In this document: positions 1-7,853 of the stretch, in pieces
How the letters are laid out: the number at the start of each line of letters is the position of its first letter
How positions within the stretch are numbered: the first letter of the stretch is position 1
Origin: Akkermansiaceae bacterium
Lineage (GTDB): Bacteria > Verrucomicrobiota > Verrucomicrobiia > Verrucomicrobiales > Akkermansiaceae
Length of the DNA: 53,947 nt
Direction: 5' to 3'
Assembly: GCA_905182475.1 (NCBI GenBank)
Contig: CAJJBR010000096.1
Coordinates: forward strand, 1 to 53,947
The notes under the pieces: generated by a model
Database searches by the model: none
Told to the model about the DNA's origin: nothing
Seen by the model: the letters and a program-made list of their open reading frames with translations, nothing else
Made by a program: the position numbers and the translations under genes

Positions 1-1
1 C

Positions 2-217
2 GCCCGCGCCTACGGCCAAAACCCGAAGGCAGCGGAACTCTACGAATTCATCAAAACCATGGAGATGTATCGCAACACCCTCGGCAAGCAATCCACCCTG
101 GTTCTCTCCACGAATTCCGACCTTTTCAAATTCCTAAAATCCTCGGATGCTTTGGAGCCGGAGAAAAAAAGCCAGCAAAGTTTCCCGAAAGTCGTATCGC
201 CGCCGCTCTCCGAATAA
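2..217 (+). CDS. hflC: HflC-type protease modulator, C-terminal end (partial, 5' end outside window)
   Basis: Reading from base 2, an open frame of 71 codons runs to a TAA at 215-217. It resembles the end of HflC: a stretch like NPKAAELYEFIKTMEMYRNT followed by LVLSTNSDLFKFLKS, matching the 'FYAFIRSLRAYENSF...VLSPDSDFFRYMK' style end of the E. coli protein. HflC is a membrane-anchored SPFH/band-7 protein that with HflK forms a large complex around the FtsH protease. Only the tail is visible, so the membrane anchor and SPFH domain cannot be checked. The last 20 residues are polar and variable, as in the family. It is on the same strand as the sugar operon that follows 121 bases later, but is unrelated to it in function. 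Confidence 0.8.
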   Translation, partial: ARAYGQNPKAAELYEFIKTMEMYRNTLGKQSTLVLSTNSDLFKFLKSSDALEPEKKSQQSFPKVVSPPLSE

Positions 218-304
218 ATTACATCATGCGGTTTATCCGGCATTTTTTAGGAATCTACTCCACGGTCGATTTTTCGCACTTGCAGGATTTTTTTATTTAC
301 GAAT

Positions 305-319
305 AGGCAGGGTCTGCCT
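305..319. repeat. Short inverted repeat upstream of rfbF
   Basis: AGGCAG and CTGCCT are separated by three bases, forming a perfect 6-bp inverted repeat 20 bases before the rfbF start. A T-rich run lies upstream rather than downstream, so it is not a plus-strand terminator. It could be an operator or a 5' UTR hairpin; no function is shown. The 121-base gap between hflC and rfbF is otherwise AT-rich and is the likely place for the operon promoter. Confidence 0.3.
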
Positions 320-338
320 GTCTAAAACGTCAGAACTA

Positions 339-1157
339 ATGAATTCCACTAAGACTGAGATGCCTCCCGCGATCCTCCTTTGTGGTGGTCAGGGCACTCG
401 CCTGCGAGACGTGGCCGAATTGGTCCCGAAGCCAATGGTTCCTGTCGGTCCGCATCCAATCGTCTGGCACATTATGAAAAGCTATGCCGCATTTGGAGTC
501 CGGCGCTTTATTTTATGTTTAGGATACAAGCGTGAAGTATTTATAAATTACTTCATGAACTATAATTCCCGCGCTTCGGATGTGACTTTGCGCCTAGGTC
601 ATGAAAATGATGTCATTTACCATGATTCCCATGAGGAGGAAGACTGGGAAATCACTCTTGCGGATACCGGAGACCGGACTATGACCGGAGGACGGATCGC
701 CCGGGCTGCAAAATACCTGAAGCCTGACGATAAGGATTTTTTCCTGACCTATGGCGATGCCGTTTCGGATATCGATATCGCCGCACTGCTTGATCGCCAT
801 CGGAAGGGTGATAAGGCTCTGACCGTCAGCGCGGTGCATCCTGCGGGAAGATTCGGGGAAATGAGCATCGCACACGATGGCAGCGTTGCCGGATTTTTTG
901 AGAAACCGCAAACCGAACAAGGCTTCATCAATGGTGGGTTTATGGTGGCAAAGCGGGAAATCATCGACCGCTACCTGACACGGGATTCCGATCTGGTCTT
1001 CGAGCAGGAGCCGATGCAGGCGATTCAGCAGGATGGCGAAATGCTTGCCTACCAGCACAATGGGTTTTGGCAGTGCATGGACACTCCGAGGGAGTACCAA
1101 CTGCTAAATGAGCTATGGGATAACGGGCAGCGACCATGGATGAACCCGCAGGCATGA
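339..1157 (+). CDS. rfbF: Glucose-1-phosphate cytidylyltransferase
   Basis: This enzyme makes CDP-glucose from CTP and glucose 1-phosphate, the entry step to CDP-3,6-dideoxyhexoses, in the cytosol. The 272-residue product begins with the nucleotidyltransferase signature LLCGGQGTRLRD (about residues 13-24), followed by PKPMVPVG and the metal-binding YGDAVSDI, all typical of RfbF, with the usual family length of about 257. The frame stays open back to 147, but the family starts just before the GGxGTRL loop, so the ATG at 339 (or the one seven codons later) is preferred. It overlaps rfbG by ATGA at 1154-1157, which implies translational coupling. It is the first gene of a plus-strand operon for a dideoxysugar. 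Confidence 0.93.
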   Translation: MNSTKTEMPPAILLCGGQGTRLRDVAELVPKPMVPVGPHPIVWHIMKSYAAFGVRRFILCLGYKREVFINYFMNYNSRASDVTLRLGHENDVIYHDSHEEEDWEITLADTGDRTMTGGRIARAAKYLKPDDKDFFLTYGDAVSDIDIAALLDRHRKGDKALTVSAVHPAGRFGEMSIAHDGSVAGFFEKPQTEQGFINGGFMVAKREIIDRYLTRDSDLVFEQEPMQAIQQDGEMLAYQHNGFWQCMDTPREYQLLNELWDNGQRPWMNPQA

Positions 1158-2242
1158 TATTCGGAAATTTTTACGAAGGCAAACGTGTCCTGGTCACGGG
1201 TGATACCGGTTTCAAAGGTTCGTGGCTCTCTGAGTGGCTGTTGGGTCTCGGTGCGGAAGTTTCCGGAATTTCCCTGCCTCCCGCAACCAAACCCTCGTTA
1301 TTCAATCAGTTGGATCTTGGGCAGCGCATAGACCACCATGATCAGGATATCCGGGATCAGCAGGCTGTTGCCGATCTGATCCGAAAATTGCAGCCGGATG
1401 TTTTATTTCACTTGGCTGCGCAGCCGCTGGTGCGCTTGTCATACGATACTCCGGTCGAGACCTATGCCGTGAATGTGATGGGCACCGTCCACGTTCTCGA
1501 TGCCTTGAGATCCCTCAAAAAGGAGTGCGCCGCTGTATTTATCACAACGGACAAGTGTTATCAAAACCGTGAATGGCTACAGGGTTACCGTGAAGAAGAT
1601 CCCATGGGCGGCCACGATCCTTACTCCGCCAGCAAGGGAGCTGCGGAACTCGTCATCGCCTCTTACCGCAACTCATTTTTCCCTTCCAACGGTTCCATTC
1701 GAGTGGCCTCGGCCCGCGCCGGAAACGTGATAGGCGGTGGCGACTGGGCGAAGGATCGAATCGTTCCCGATTGCATACGCGCGATTCGCAGCGGCACTAG
1801 CATCCCAGTTCGGAACAAAATTGCCACCCGCCCCTGGCAACACGTGCTTGAGCCTTTGTCCGGGTATCTCTTGCTCGGCGCAAATCTCGCCAGCTCGCCT
1901 GATCCACATTTTCAAACCGCCTTCAACCTGGGACCAGAACTCGCCAGCAACCGCACCGTCGCACAGCTCGTCGCACAGCTTATTTCGCACACTGGCGGCG
2001 AATGGATTGATGCGTCGAATCCCGACGCCCCCCACGAAGCCTCCAAGCTTAACCTTTCCATCGACAAAGCCTTCCACCTTCTGAAATGGCAGCCGGTCTG
2101 GAATTTCGAACAAACCCTCGAAAACACCGCATCCTGGTATCTCGGGGAGAACTCAGGACAAAACCCCGCAGATCTCACTCGCTCCCAGATCACCGCCTAC
2201 CAATCTGCCGCAGCCCAAAAATCCTTCCCGTGGGCTTCATAG
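1154..2242 (+). CDS. rfbG: CDP-glucose 4,6-dehydratase
   Basis: A short-chain dehydrogenase/reductase that converts CDP-glucose to CDP-4-keto-6-deoxyglucose using tightly bound NAD. The 362-residue product has the dinucleotide-binding motif TGDTGFKGSW near residues 15-24, the LAAQPLVRLSY loop, the catalytic TTDKCYQNRE segment and the YSASKGAAE active-site motif; NVIGGGDWAKDR and RPWQHVLEPLSGY are diagnostic for this subfamily. The start at 1154 is chosen because it overlaps the rfbF stop as ATGA; an in-frame ATG also exists at 1136. It passes its product to RfbH, which follows 26 bases downstream. Confidence 0.95.
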   Translation: MIFGNFYEGKRVLVTGDTGFKGSWLSEWLLGLGAEVSGISLPPATKPSLFNQLDLGQRIDHHDQDIRDQQAVADLIRKLQPDVLFHLAAQPLVRLSYDTPVETYAVNVMGTVHVLDALRSLKKECAAVFITTDKCYQNREWLQGYREEDPMGGHDPYSASKGAAELVIASYRNSFFPSNGSIRVASARAGNVIGGGDWAKDRIVPDCIRAIRSGTSIPVRNKIATRPWQHVLEPLSGYLLLGANLASSPDPHFQTAFNLGPELASNRTVAQLVAQLISHTGGEWIDASNPDAPHEASKLNLSIDKAFHLLKWQPVWNFEQTLENTASWYLGENSGQNPADLTRSQITAYQSAAAQKSFPWAS

Positions 2243-2268
2243 TCCTATCCCATCTGTTACCCCAATCC

Positions 2269-3816
2269 ATGCCTTCTCCCGACGAACTCAAAGCAGAAAT
2301 CCTCCGCCTTACCCGCGAATATTCCAGGCTTGCACACTCCGCCAACCGTCCCGGAAACGACCCCGGGCGTAAAACCCATTCCGAGGGCGAGACCATCCCC
2401 TACGCAGGTCGGGTGTTCACGGAGGATGAAGTCGAGGCAGCGGTTTCCTCCACCCTCGATTTCTGGCTCACCCTCGGCCCGGAAGGTGCCGCTATGGAAA
2501 AGGAGCTGGCCGACTTCATGGGGGTAAAACATTGCCTTCTGGTCAATTCCGGCTCCTCCGCGAACCTCGTCGCATTTTCCGCACTCACGAGTCACAAACT
2601 TCCTGAGCACAAGCGCATCCGCAAAGGCGACGAAGTCATTACAGTGGCAGCGGGATTCCCCACCACCGTAGCTCCCATCATTCAGTGCGGTGCAGTGCCG
2701 GTATTCATCGATGCGAAAGTCCAGACCGGAAATGCCGATTGCTCCCTTCTCGAAGCCGCATTTTCACCGGGCAAAACCAAAGCCGTCATGATGGCGCACG
2801 CTTTAGGAAACCCCTTCGAGCTCGTCACCGTCCTTGAATTTTGCAAACGCAATGACCTCTGGCTTATTGAGGACAATTGCGACGCACTCGGCTGCACCTA
2901 CTCACTACCCTTAGACCTAGCGAAATCCCTAGATCTCGACCACTTGATAAAAATCGCGAAAAAAGGCACCCACCCCATCATCCGCATTCAGGACGGCACA
3001 CTCACCGCCCCCACAGGATCTTTCGGCGATATCTCCACACAGTCATTCTACCCTCCACACCACCTCACTATGGGTGAAGGTGGCTCGGTGAACATTATTC
3101 GCCGCGCCCCATTGAAGACCTATGCCGAATCCTTCCGCGACTGGGGAAGAGATTGCTGGTGCGCTTCTGGAGTCGATGACACCTGCGGAAAACGCTTCCA
3201 GTGGCAGCTTGGAGAACTCCCGGAAGGCTACGATCACAAATACATCTACAGCCATCTGGGCTACAACGTCAAACCCCTCGATATTCAAGCCGCCATCGGC
3301 CGCGTACAAATCCGCCGCCTCCCGGAGTTTATCCAAGCACGCAAAGACAACTGGGAAGCCATCCGCAGCGGACTCCACGGCTTGGAGGATTATCTGGAAT
3401 TTTCCCTACCGACCCACGCCAGCTCCTGGATTCCACAACATGACAGATCAAACCAAGCTGAAGCATTCACGTGGGACGACTCCGGTTGCTCGACCGATTG
3501 CTCATGGTTCGGTTTTAAAATTACCGTCAAGGAAAGCGCCCCGTTCACACGGACGGAACTCGTGAAAAACCTCGATGAGCACAAGATCGGCAACCGCATG
3601 CTCTTCGGTGGCAACCTAGTCCGCCAGCCAGCTTTCGTCCGCCTCCGCTCTGACGATCCCAGCGCCATGCGCGTCTCCGGCCATCTCCCCTCCGCAGACC
3701 GGATCATGAATCAGACCTTTTTCCTCGGGACATACCCCGGACTTACGCGGGAGCAACTCGATTATATGGTCGAAACCATTAGGTCTTTTGTTGAGACTAA
3801 AATGACATCTACTTAA
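2269..3816 (+). CDS. rfbH: CDP-4-keto-6-deoxyglucose 3-dehydratase (RfbH/E1), with two insertions
   Basis: A PMP-dependent, [2Fe-2S] enzyme that removes the 3-hydroxyl of CDP-4-keto-6-deoxyglucose. The fold is aspartate-aminotransferase-like (GDEVITVAAGFPTTV, GSSANL). The Schiff-base lysine is replaced by histidine in PPHHLTMGEGG (His265), as in the family. Cluster cysteines fit C204, C296, C298 and C306, giving the family pattern C-X-C-X7-C for the last three. The first spacing is 91 residues instead of 57 because 34 residues are inserted after the NCDALGCTY strand. A second insertion of about 24 residues precedes CSWFGFKITVK. The 515-residue length compares with about 437 usually. The start at 2269 (MPSPDELK) matches the family N-terminus; the open frame runs further upstream within rfbG. 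The partner reductase (RfbI/E3) is not in the window. Confidence 0.93.
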   Translation: MPSPDELKAEILRLTREYSRLAHSANRPGNDPGRKTHSEGETIPYAGRVFTEDEVEAAVSSTLDFWLTLGPEGAAMEKELADFMGVKHCLLVNSGSSANLVAFSALTSHKLPEHKRIRKGDEVITVAAGFPTTVAPIIQCGAVPVFIDAKVQTGNADCSLLEAAFSPGKTKAVMMAHALGNPFELVTVLEFCKRNDLWLIEDNCDALGCTYSLPLDLAKSLDLDHLIKIAKKGTHPIIRIQDGTLTAPTGSFGDISTQSFYPPHHLTMGEGGSVNIIRRAPLKTYAESFRDWGRDCWCASGVDDTCGKRFQWQLGELPEGYDHKYIYSHLGYNVKPLDIQAAIGRVQIRRLPEFIQARKDNWEAIRSGLHGLEDYLEFSLPTHASSWIPQHDRSNQAEAFTWDDSGCSTDCSWFGFKITVKESAPFTRTELVKNLDEHKIGNRMLFGGNLVRQPAFVRLRSDDPSAMRVSGHLPSADRIMNQTFFLGTYPGLTREQLDYMVETIRSFVETKMTST

Positions 3817-3824
3817 TTTTCTTT

Positions 3825-4724
3825 ATGAAAGTTCTCATTACAGGGGCCTGTGGTTTCGTTGGTCGTCAACTTTGTGAGGCGTTTTTAAATCGTGGTGATG
3901 AAATCATTGCCACCGACGTTCACCCCCAATACGCGGAAAATAAATTCGAAGGTCTTCGTTATATCCAAGCAGATTTAACCACACCAGAGATCGCCCAATC
4001 CCTACCTTGGGATGACGTGGATATTCTATATCATTTGGCTGCGGCTGGAGTGAAGGCGTCAGCGAGAGAGTGGTCATTATGCATGAGTGTCAATGTGATG
4101 GCGACTTCATACTTGTTGAATGCGCTGATGCACCGTCAGCAAACAGGCTTAAGAACTCCGTCAATCGTATATACCAAATCTTACTATGAGGACAGCATCC
4201 ATCACATGCCAGCTCTACGTAAAAACCCTTATATTGCCACGAAAGCCGCCGCGACCTCAATGCTGGAGTGCTTCGCTGAAAGTTACGCGAAGAACATTTG
4301 TATCGCGAAGGTATTTCAAGTGTTTGGCGCAGGGGATGATCCAAACAACGTGCTGACCTATGCAGCAATGGAATTCAAATCAGGACGGACCGCCACATTT
4401 GGCAGCGGATTGTCTCGCCGTGATTGGATATACATTGATGATTTCATCAATGGTTTGTTGGCTTGTTCTCAGTATTCGCCTGAAAAGTTACTACGTTATG
4501 ACTTGGGCTCGAAGAGCTTGTGTTCGATTCGTGATGCAGTATTGAAAATCGCTGAACTTTGTCAGGTTGGTTCAGCATTGGCTGTATTTGATTCAAGTCG
4601 CGACCGCGGCGATACTGAACTTGAAGAATCCGCCACAATTCATCCCCCAAATTGGGAGCCTAAGTTCAAATTAAACGAAGGAATCAAAAAAATGATTTCG
4701 CTTATCAAAACTGACGATTTATGA
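3825..4724 (+). CDS. NAD(P)-dependent sugar epimerase/reductase, candidate CDP-paratose synthase
   Basis: A 299-residue short-chain dehydrogenase with the nucleotide-binding loop TGACGFVGRQL near the N-terminus, YHLAAAGVKAS, and a YxxxK catalytic pair in YIATKAA. RDWIYIDDFINGLL is the usual late motif of nucleotide-sugar SDRs. It lies 8 bases after rfbH in a cluster that also has rfbE. The CDP-tyvelose route needs a 4-reductase (RfbS) between RfbH and RfbE, and this is the only candidate in the operon. The sequence is not close to the enterobacterial RfbS that I can recall, so the assignment rests mainly on position and fold; a dTDP-sugar reductase or epimerase remains possible. Its last bases overlap the next gene as ATGA (4721-4724). 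Confidence 0.5.
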   Translation: MKVLITGACGFVGRQLCEAFLNRGDEIIATDVHPQYAENKFEGLRYIQADLTTPEIAQSLPWDDVDILYHLAAAGVKASAREWSLCMSVNVMATSYLLNALMHRQQTGLRTPSIVYTKSYYEDSIHHMPALRKNPYIATKAAATSMLECFAESYAKNICIAKVFQVFGAGDDPNNVLTYAAMEFKSGRTATFGSGLSRRDWIYIDDFINGLLACSQYSPEKLLRYDLGSKSLCSIRDAVLKIAELCQVGSALAVFDSSRDRGDTELEESATIHPPNWEPKFKLNEGIKKMISLIKTDDL

Positions 4725-5647
4725 ATAACCCGTTATATTCTATCATGATCCCGACATACAATCGGGCTGATCTCGTATCAAAAGCAATCGATTCCGCGCT
4801 TGCTCAGGATTACTCGCCTATTGAAATCATCGTGGTTGATAATTGTAGTTCGGACGACACATGGGATGTCTTGCAGAAATATCAAATAGCCCATTCGAAT
4901 ATTCGTATTTATCAAAACAAAAACAATGTCGGCCCTGTTTTGAACTGGGTGGCTTGCATGGAAAAAGCTGAAGGCGAATATGGGAAGTTCTTATTCTCCG
5001 ATGATCTGCTAGCACCAACCTTCGTTTCCGAGACAATGGCATTGTTTGACGAGGCAACCGCATTTGTGATATCAGACATCCGCATCTTTTCTACTAAGTT
5101 TATAAATAAAGACCACACTTACCGTTTTCCCGAAAAGTTAAGCACTAAGGTTTATATAGAAGACTCGCTCATTTATCGAAGTTATGGATATCCAGTTTCT
5201 CCACAGGCGGCATCTTTCCGCATGAAGGATTTGAGGCAGAACTTAATCATTGATGTTCCTAATGTAGATAACTTGGATTTCAAGAAATTTGGAGCGGGCA
5301 ATGATCAACTAATTTTTCTCCTCACTGCAAAAAACTACCAATGGGTCCGCTGTGTTCCTAAAGCACTCACACTTTTCCGAGAGCACCCAAACTCGTTTTC
5401 TGTTTCCAATGATTTGCGCATTTATTATGCGCTGGGACGCTATTATTTTGTAAATATTTTCTACCGGAAATTATTTGCTACGTGGATGCTTCTGGATTAT
5501 AAAAACCGGTGTATCCGGAAAAAAAATGTTGGCTCGCGGCATCCATATAATAAGTTAATTCTATGTTTAGGGATAGTTGGATTAGCGCGAAACTGGATAA
5601 GGGGTAAAACGATCAAAATAAACCGACGGTCTTGTCGTTTCACCTGA
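4721..5647 (+). CDS. GT2-family glycosyltransferase
   Basis: A 308-residue inverting GT-A glycosyltransferase, likely acting at the cytosolic face on a lipid-linked acceptor. It opens with SIMIPTYNRADLVSKAIDSA, then EIIVVDNCSSDDT and FLFSDDLL, the nucleotide-sugar and metal sites of the family. It starts by ATGA overlap with the preceding SDR gene and precedes rfbE, so its donor may be the CDP-dideoxysugar made by the operon; this is inference. The C-terminal 50 residues are basic and aromatic, consistent with membrane association. Codon use here is visibly more AT-rich than in the flanking core genes. Confidence 0.8.
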   Translation: MNNPLYSIMIPTYNRADLVSKAIDSALAQDYSPIEIIVVDNCSSDDTWDVLQKYQIAHSNIRIYQNKNNVGPVLNWVACMEKAEGEYGKFLFSDDLLAPTFVSETMALFDEATAFVISDIRIFSTKFINKDHTYRFPEKLSTKVYIEDSLIYRSYGYPVSPQAASFRMKDLRQNLIIDVPNVDNLDFKKFGAGNDQLIFLLTAKNYQWVRCVPKALTLFREHPNSFSVSNDLRIYYALGRYYFVNIFYRKLFATWMLLDYKNRCIRKKNVGSRHPYNKLILCLGIVGLARNWIRGKTIKINRRSCRFT

Positions 5648-5696
5648 TTCAAATTATTTTTACTGTTCTTGTCTCTATTTACCATAACTCAAAAAT

Positions 5697-6743
5697 ATGA
5701 AAGTTCTAATTACAGGTGGCTGTGGCTTTTTGGGCTCAAACATCGCAGCGTCGTATCTTGAATCGAACGATGAAGTCATCATTGTGGATGCCTTATTTCG
5801 CGAAGGCGGAGAACTTAATTTGAAATGGTTAAAAAGCAAAGCGAAGAGAAGCCAATTAACTTTTCATCAACAAGATATCGCTGATAGAGGAAAACTCGCA
5901 TCTGTTTTCGAATTACACGCGCCTTTCGATTATGTCTGTCACTTAGGAGGTCAGGTGGCGATGACGACATCTCTCAGAGATCCAGAACGAGATTTCAAAA
6001 CAAACACAATCGGAACTTTCAATGTTTTAGAGTGTGCAAGGGCTTTTTCCCCAGACGCACTCATCGCCTACAGTTCAACCAACAAGGTATATGGTGATTT
6101 ATACTCGATGAATTATCTCGAAAGAGCAACTCGCTATGAAATAGCTGATCATGAAAGTCTTGATGAATCAACACCACTCGATTTTGCCTCACCCTATGGC
6201 TGCTCGAAGGGAGCTGCAGACCAGTATGTTCGAGACTGGCATCGAAATTACGGTCTTAAAACTGTCGTCTTTAGACATTCGACTATCTACGGGGGGCGTC
6301 AATTTTCAACTTTCGATCAGGGGTGGATTGGTTGGTTTTCGAAGCAAGCCTTGGAGCAAAATATTGAACTCCGTAAAAATAGAGAAATTAAACCATTCAC
6401 AATTGCTGGAACGGGCAAACAAGTCAGAGACGTTTTACACGCAGACGACCTAGTCCGACTCTATCGACGCGCTTACGAATTCCGTGACCAAATACAGGGC
6501 GAAATTTTCAATATAGGAGGCGGTCTGAAGAATAGTCTTAGCTTGCTAGAACTTTTCGCGCTTCTAGAAGATTTATTGAGCATGGAACAAACACTTATTT
6601 TTGAACACTTACCCAGAAGAAAAAGTGATCAAGATTTTTTCGTCGCTGATATCTCAAAAGCTCAACGAATTTTAGGTTGGCAACCTCGAGTGGATTGCCG
6701 AACCGGTGTGAAACGTATGCTAGATTGGTTGAATGAAGCCTAA
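5697..6743 (+). CDS. rfbE: CDP-paratose 2-epimerase
   Basis: This enzyme converts CDP-paratose to CDP-tyvelose by epimerising C2. The 348-residue protein closely follows Salmonella RfbE: ITGGCGFLGSN at the N-terminus, HLGGQVAMTTS, IAYSSTNKVYGDL, the catalytic SPYGCSKGAADQYV, VVFRHSTIYGGRQF, and KQVRDVLHADDLV. Length and motif order agree with the family. The ATG at 5697 sits after a 49-base gap from the GT2 gene. It is the most specific marker that this locus makes tyvelose rather than abequose or ascarylose. The gene is AT-rich. Insertion-sequence debris begins 47 bases after its stop. Confidence 0.92.
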   Translation: MKVLITGGCGFLGSNIAASYLESNDEVIIVDALFREGGELNLKWLKSKAKRSQLTFHQQDIADRGKLASVFELHAPFDYVCHLGGQVAMTTSLRDPERDFKTNTIGTFNVLECARAFSPDALIAYSSTNKVYGDLYSMNYLERATRYEIADHESLDESTPLDFASPYGCSKGAADQYVRDWHRNYGLKTVVFRHSTIYGGRQFSTFDQGWIGWFSKQALEQNIELRKNREIKPFTIAGTGKQVRDVLHADDLVRLYRRAYEFRDQIQGEIFNIGGGLKNSLSLLELFALLEDLLSMEQTLIFEHLPRRKSDQDFFVADISKAQRILGWQPRVDCRTGVKRMLDWLNEA

Positions 6744-6789
6744 GTAGACAATGCTTTTCAAAATGAAAACAACTATTCTCGTTACCACA

Positions 6790-6826
6790 GTAAGCGTCCT
6801 AAATCCGTCATGAACAGGCGCTATGC
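6790..6826 (+). mobile_element. Isolated IS66-type left end
   Basis: The sequence starting GTAAGCGTCCTAAATCC at 6790 matches the ends seen at 7571 (GTAAGCGTCTTTAATTC) and 53850 (GTAAGCGTCCTAAAATCC). GTAAGCG-type termini are typical of IS66-family elements. Here the end is followed after only 37 bases by a likely IS3-type terminal repeat, so it appears to be the stump of an outer IS66 element interrupted by an IS3 element. Confidence 0.5.
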
Positions 6827-7570
6827 TGAAGTGGTCCCCTTACCGTTGCCAGTAAATTTTGAGTTTTATTGATGTCGTGATCTGGTCTGTGAGGAGGGCG
6901 GGGCGGTCAAGCTGGCTCAGCTTGCCGGGGTTTGGGGCGGGTAGCCCCAAGGTCATGCCTAGGCGGCTTCAAGCTGTTCTTGCGTGGGTGAGTAGTTCGC
7001 CCATGGGGTTGTGTAGTCGAGGTGTTGATGCTTTCGCTCATGGTTGTAGTAGTTCATCCAACTCGCGATCTGACCGCGGAGTTCTCCAACGGTCGCGTAG
7101 CTGTAGAGCCGGATCTGTTCATACTTCAGACTGCGCCACAGGCGCTCGATGAAGACGTTGTCCATCCAGCGCCCTTTGCCATCCATGCTGATTCTTATGT
7201 CGTTGGCTTTGAGTTCTCCAATCCAATCCGCCCCAGTGAACTGGCTGCCCTGGTCGGTGTTGAAGATTTTGGGTTTGCGTCCGGTGGCCTTCATCGCGTG
7301 CTTGAGTGCCCGCACGCAGAAGCTGCTGTCCATGGTGTTGCTCAGCTCCCAGGAGAGCACGGCTCGGCTCTTCCAGTCCATGATCGCAACGAGATAGGCG
7401 TGGCCTTTTTCCATCGGGATGTAGGTGATGTCGGCGCACCAGACCTGATCCACTTCGGTAACTTTCAAGTCTCGTAAAAGATAGGGGTAAACCTTGTGTT
7501 TCTTGTTGGGAGCACTCAGTGAGGGCTTGGGGACGAGGGCTTCGATCCCCATGATTTTCATCAACCTACG
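6827..7570 (-). mobile_element. IS3-family element, 3' remnant
   Basis: The remnant contains the 3' part of a transposase orfB (6959-7570) and its downstream end. TGAAGTGGTCCCC at 6827 has the TG start expected of an IS3-family inverted repeat. The left portion of the element (orfA and the start of orfB) is missing because an IS66 element interrupts orfB at 7570/7571. The non-coding stretch 6841-6958 carries G-rich, weakly repetitive sequence and nothing else I can name. Confidence 0.6.
6959..7570 (-). pseudogene. IS3-family transposase OrfB, truncated at its N-terminus
   Basis: About 204 codons of an rve-type (DDE) integrase catalytic region remain. The order is RRLMKIMGIEAL, PKPSLS, YPYLLR, then the first catalytic Asp in WCADITYIPM, the second in FNTDQGSQFTG, and the Glu in DNVFIERLWRSLKYE, ending with YYNHERKHQHLDYTTP. 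The frame runs on to 8071, but those upstream codons are antisense to the IS66 genes and do not resemble a transposase. The true gene is cut at about 7570, where an IS66 terminal sequence starts. It cannot make a complete transposase, although all three catalytic residues are kept. Confidence 0.85.
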
Positions 7571-7631
7571 GTAAGCGTCTTTAATTCGACCACCTTCCCA
7601 GAGCCGCCGAATCCGTGTATTTGCGCGGGTC

Positions 7632-7853
7632 ATGTCAAAAACATCAGACCCCGCCCCGCCCGACACATCCTGCACCGCCTTCGGTTTTGCCGAGGTCGAT
7701 TTCCCTCGAGTTCCCCAGCCGCGGCTCGTCGTCCGCTTTGCCGACGGGCTGCAGTTGCTGCTCTCCGACTCCAGTGATCTCGATCTCGCTGCCGAACTCA
7801 TATCCACCCTCCGCCTCATCCAGCGCCGCCAGGCGAAAGGAGCGACCCGATGA
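7632..7853 (+). CDS. tnpA: IS66 TnpA-like accessory protein (short)
   Basis: A 73-residue ORF between the IS66 left end and tnpB. Its centre, VVRFADGLQLLL followed by LDLAAELISTLR, resembles the C-terminal part of IS66 OrfA/TnpA proteins. A helix-turn-helix N-terminal half as in longer TnpA proteins is not evident. The stop overlaps the tnpB start as ATGA (7850-7853), the coupling typical of these elements. The start lies 61 bases inside the left end; the partial element at the right edge of the window has its start 59 bases inside, with a similar beginning (MSKTSDP versus MSSSDPG), so this short form may be the normal one here. Confidence 0.6.
   Translation: MSKTSDPAPPDTSCTAFGFAEVDFPRVPQPRLVVRFADGLQLLLSDSSDLDLAAELISTLRLIQRRQAKGATR

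Noticed and set aside
147..338. Longer RfbF start giving 64 extra residues
   Set aside because: The leader overlaps the end of hflC and has no family similarity; RfbF proteins begin just before GGxGTRL.
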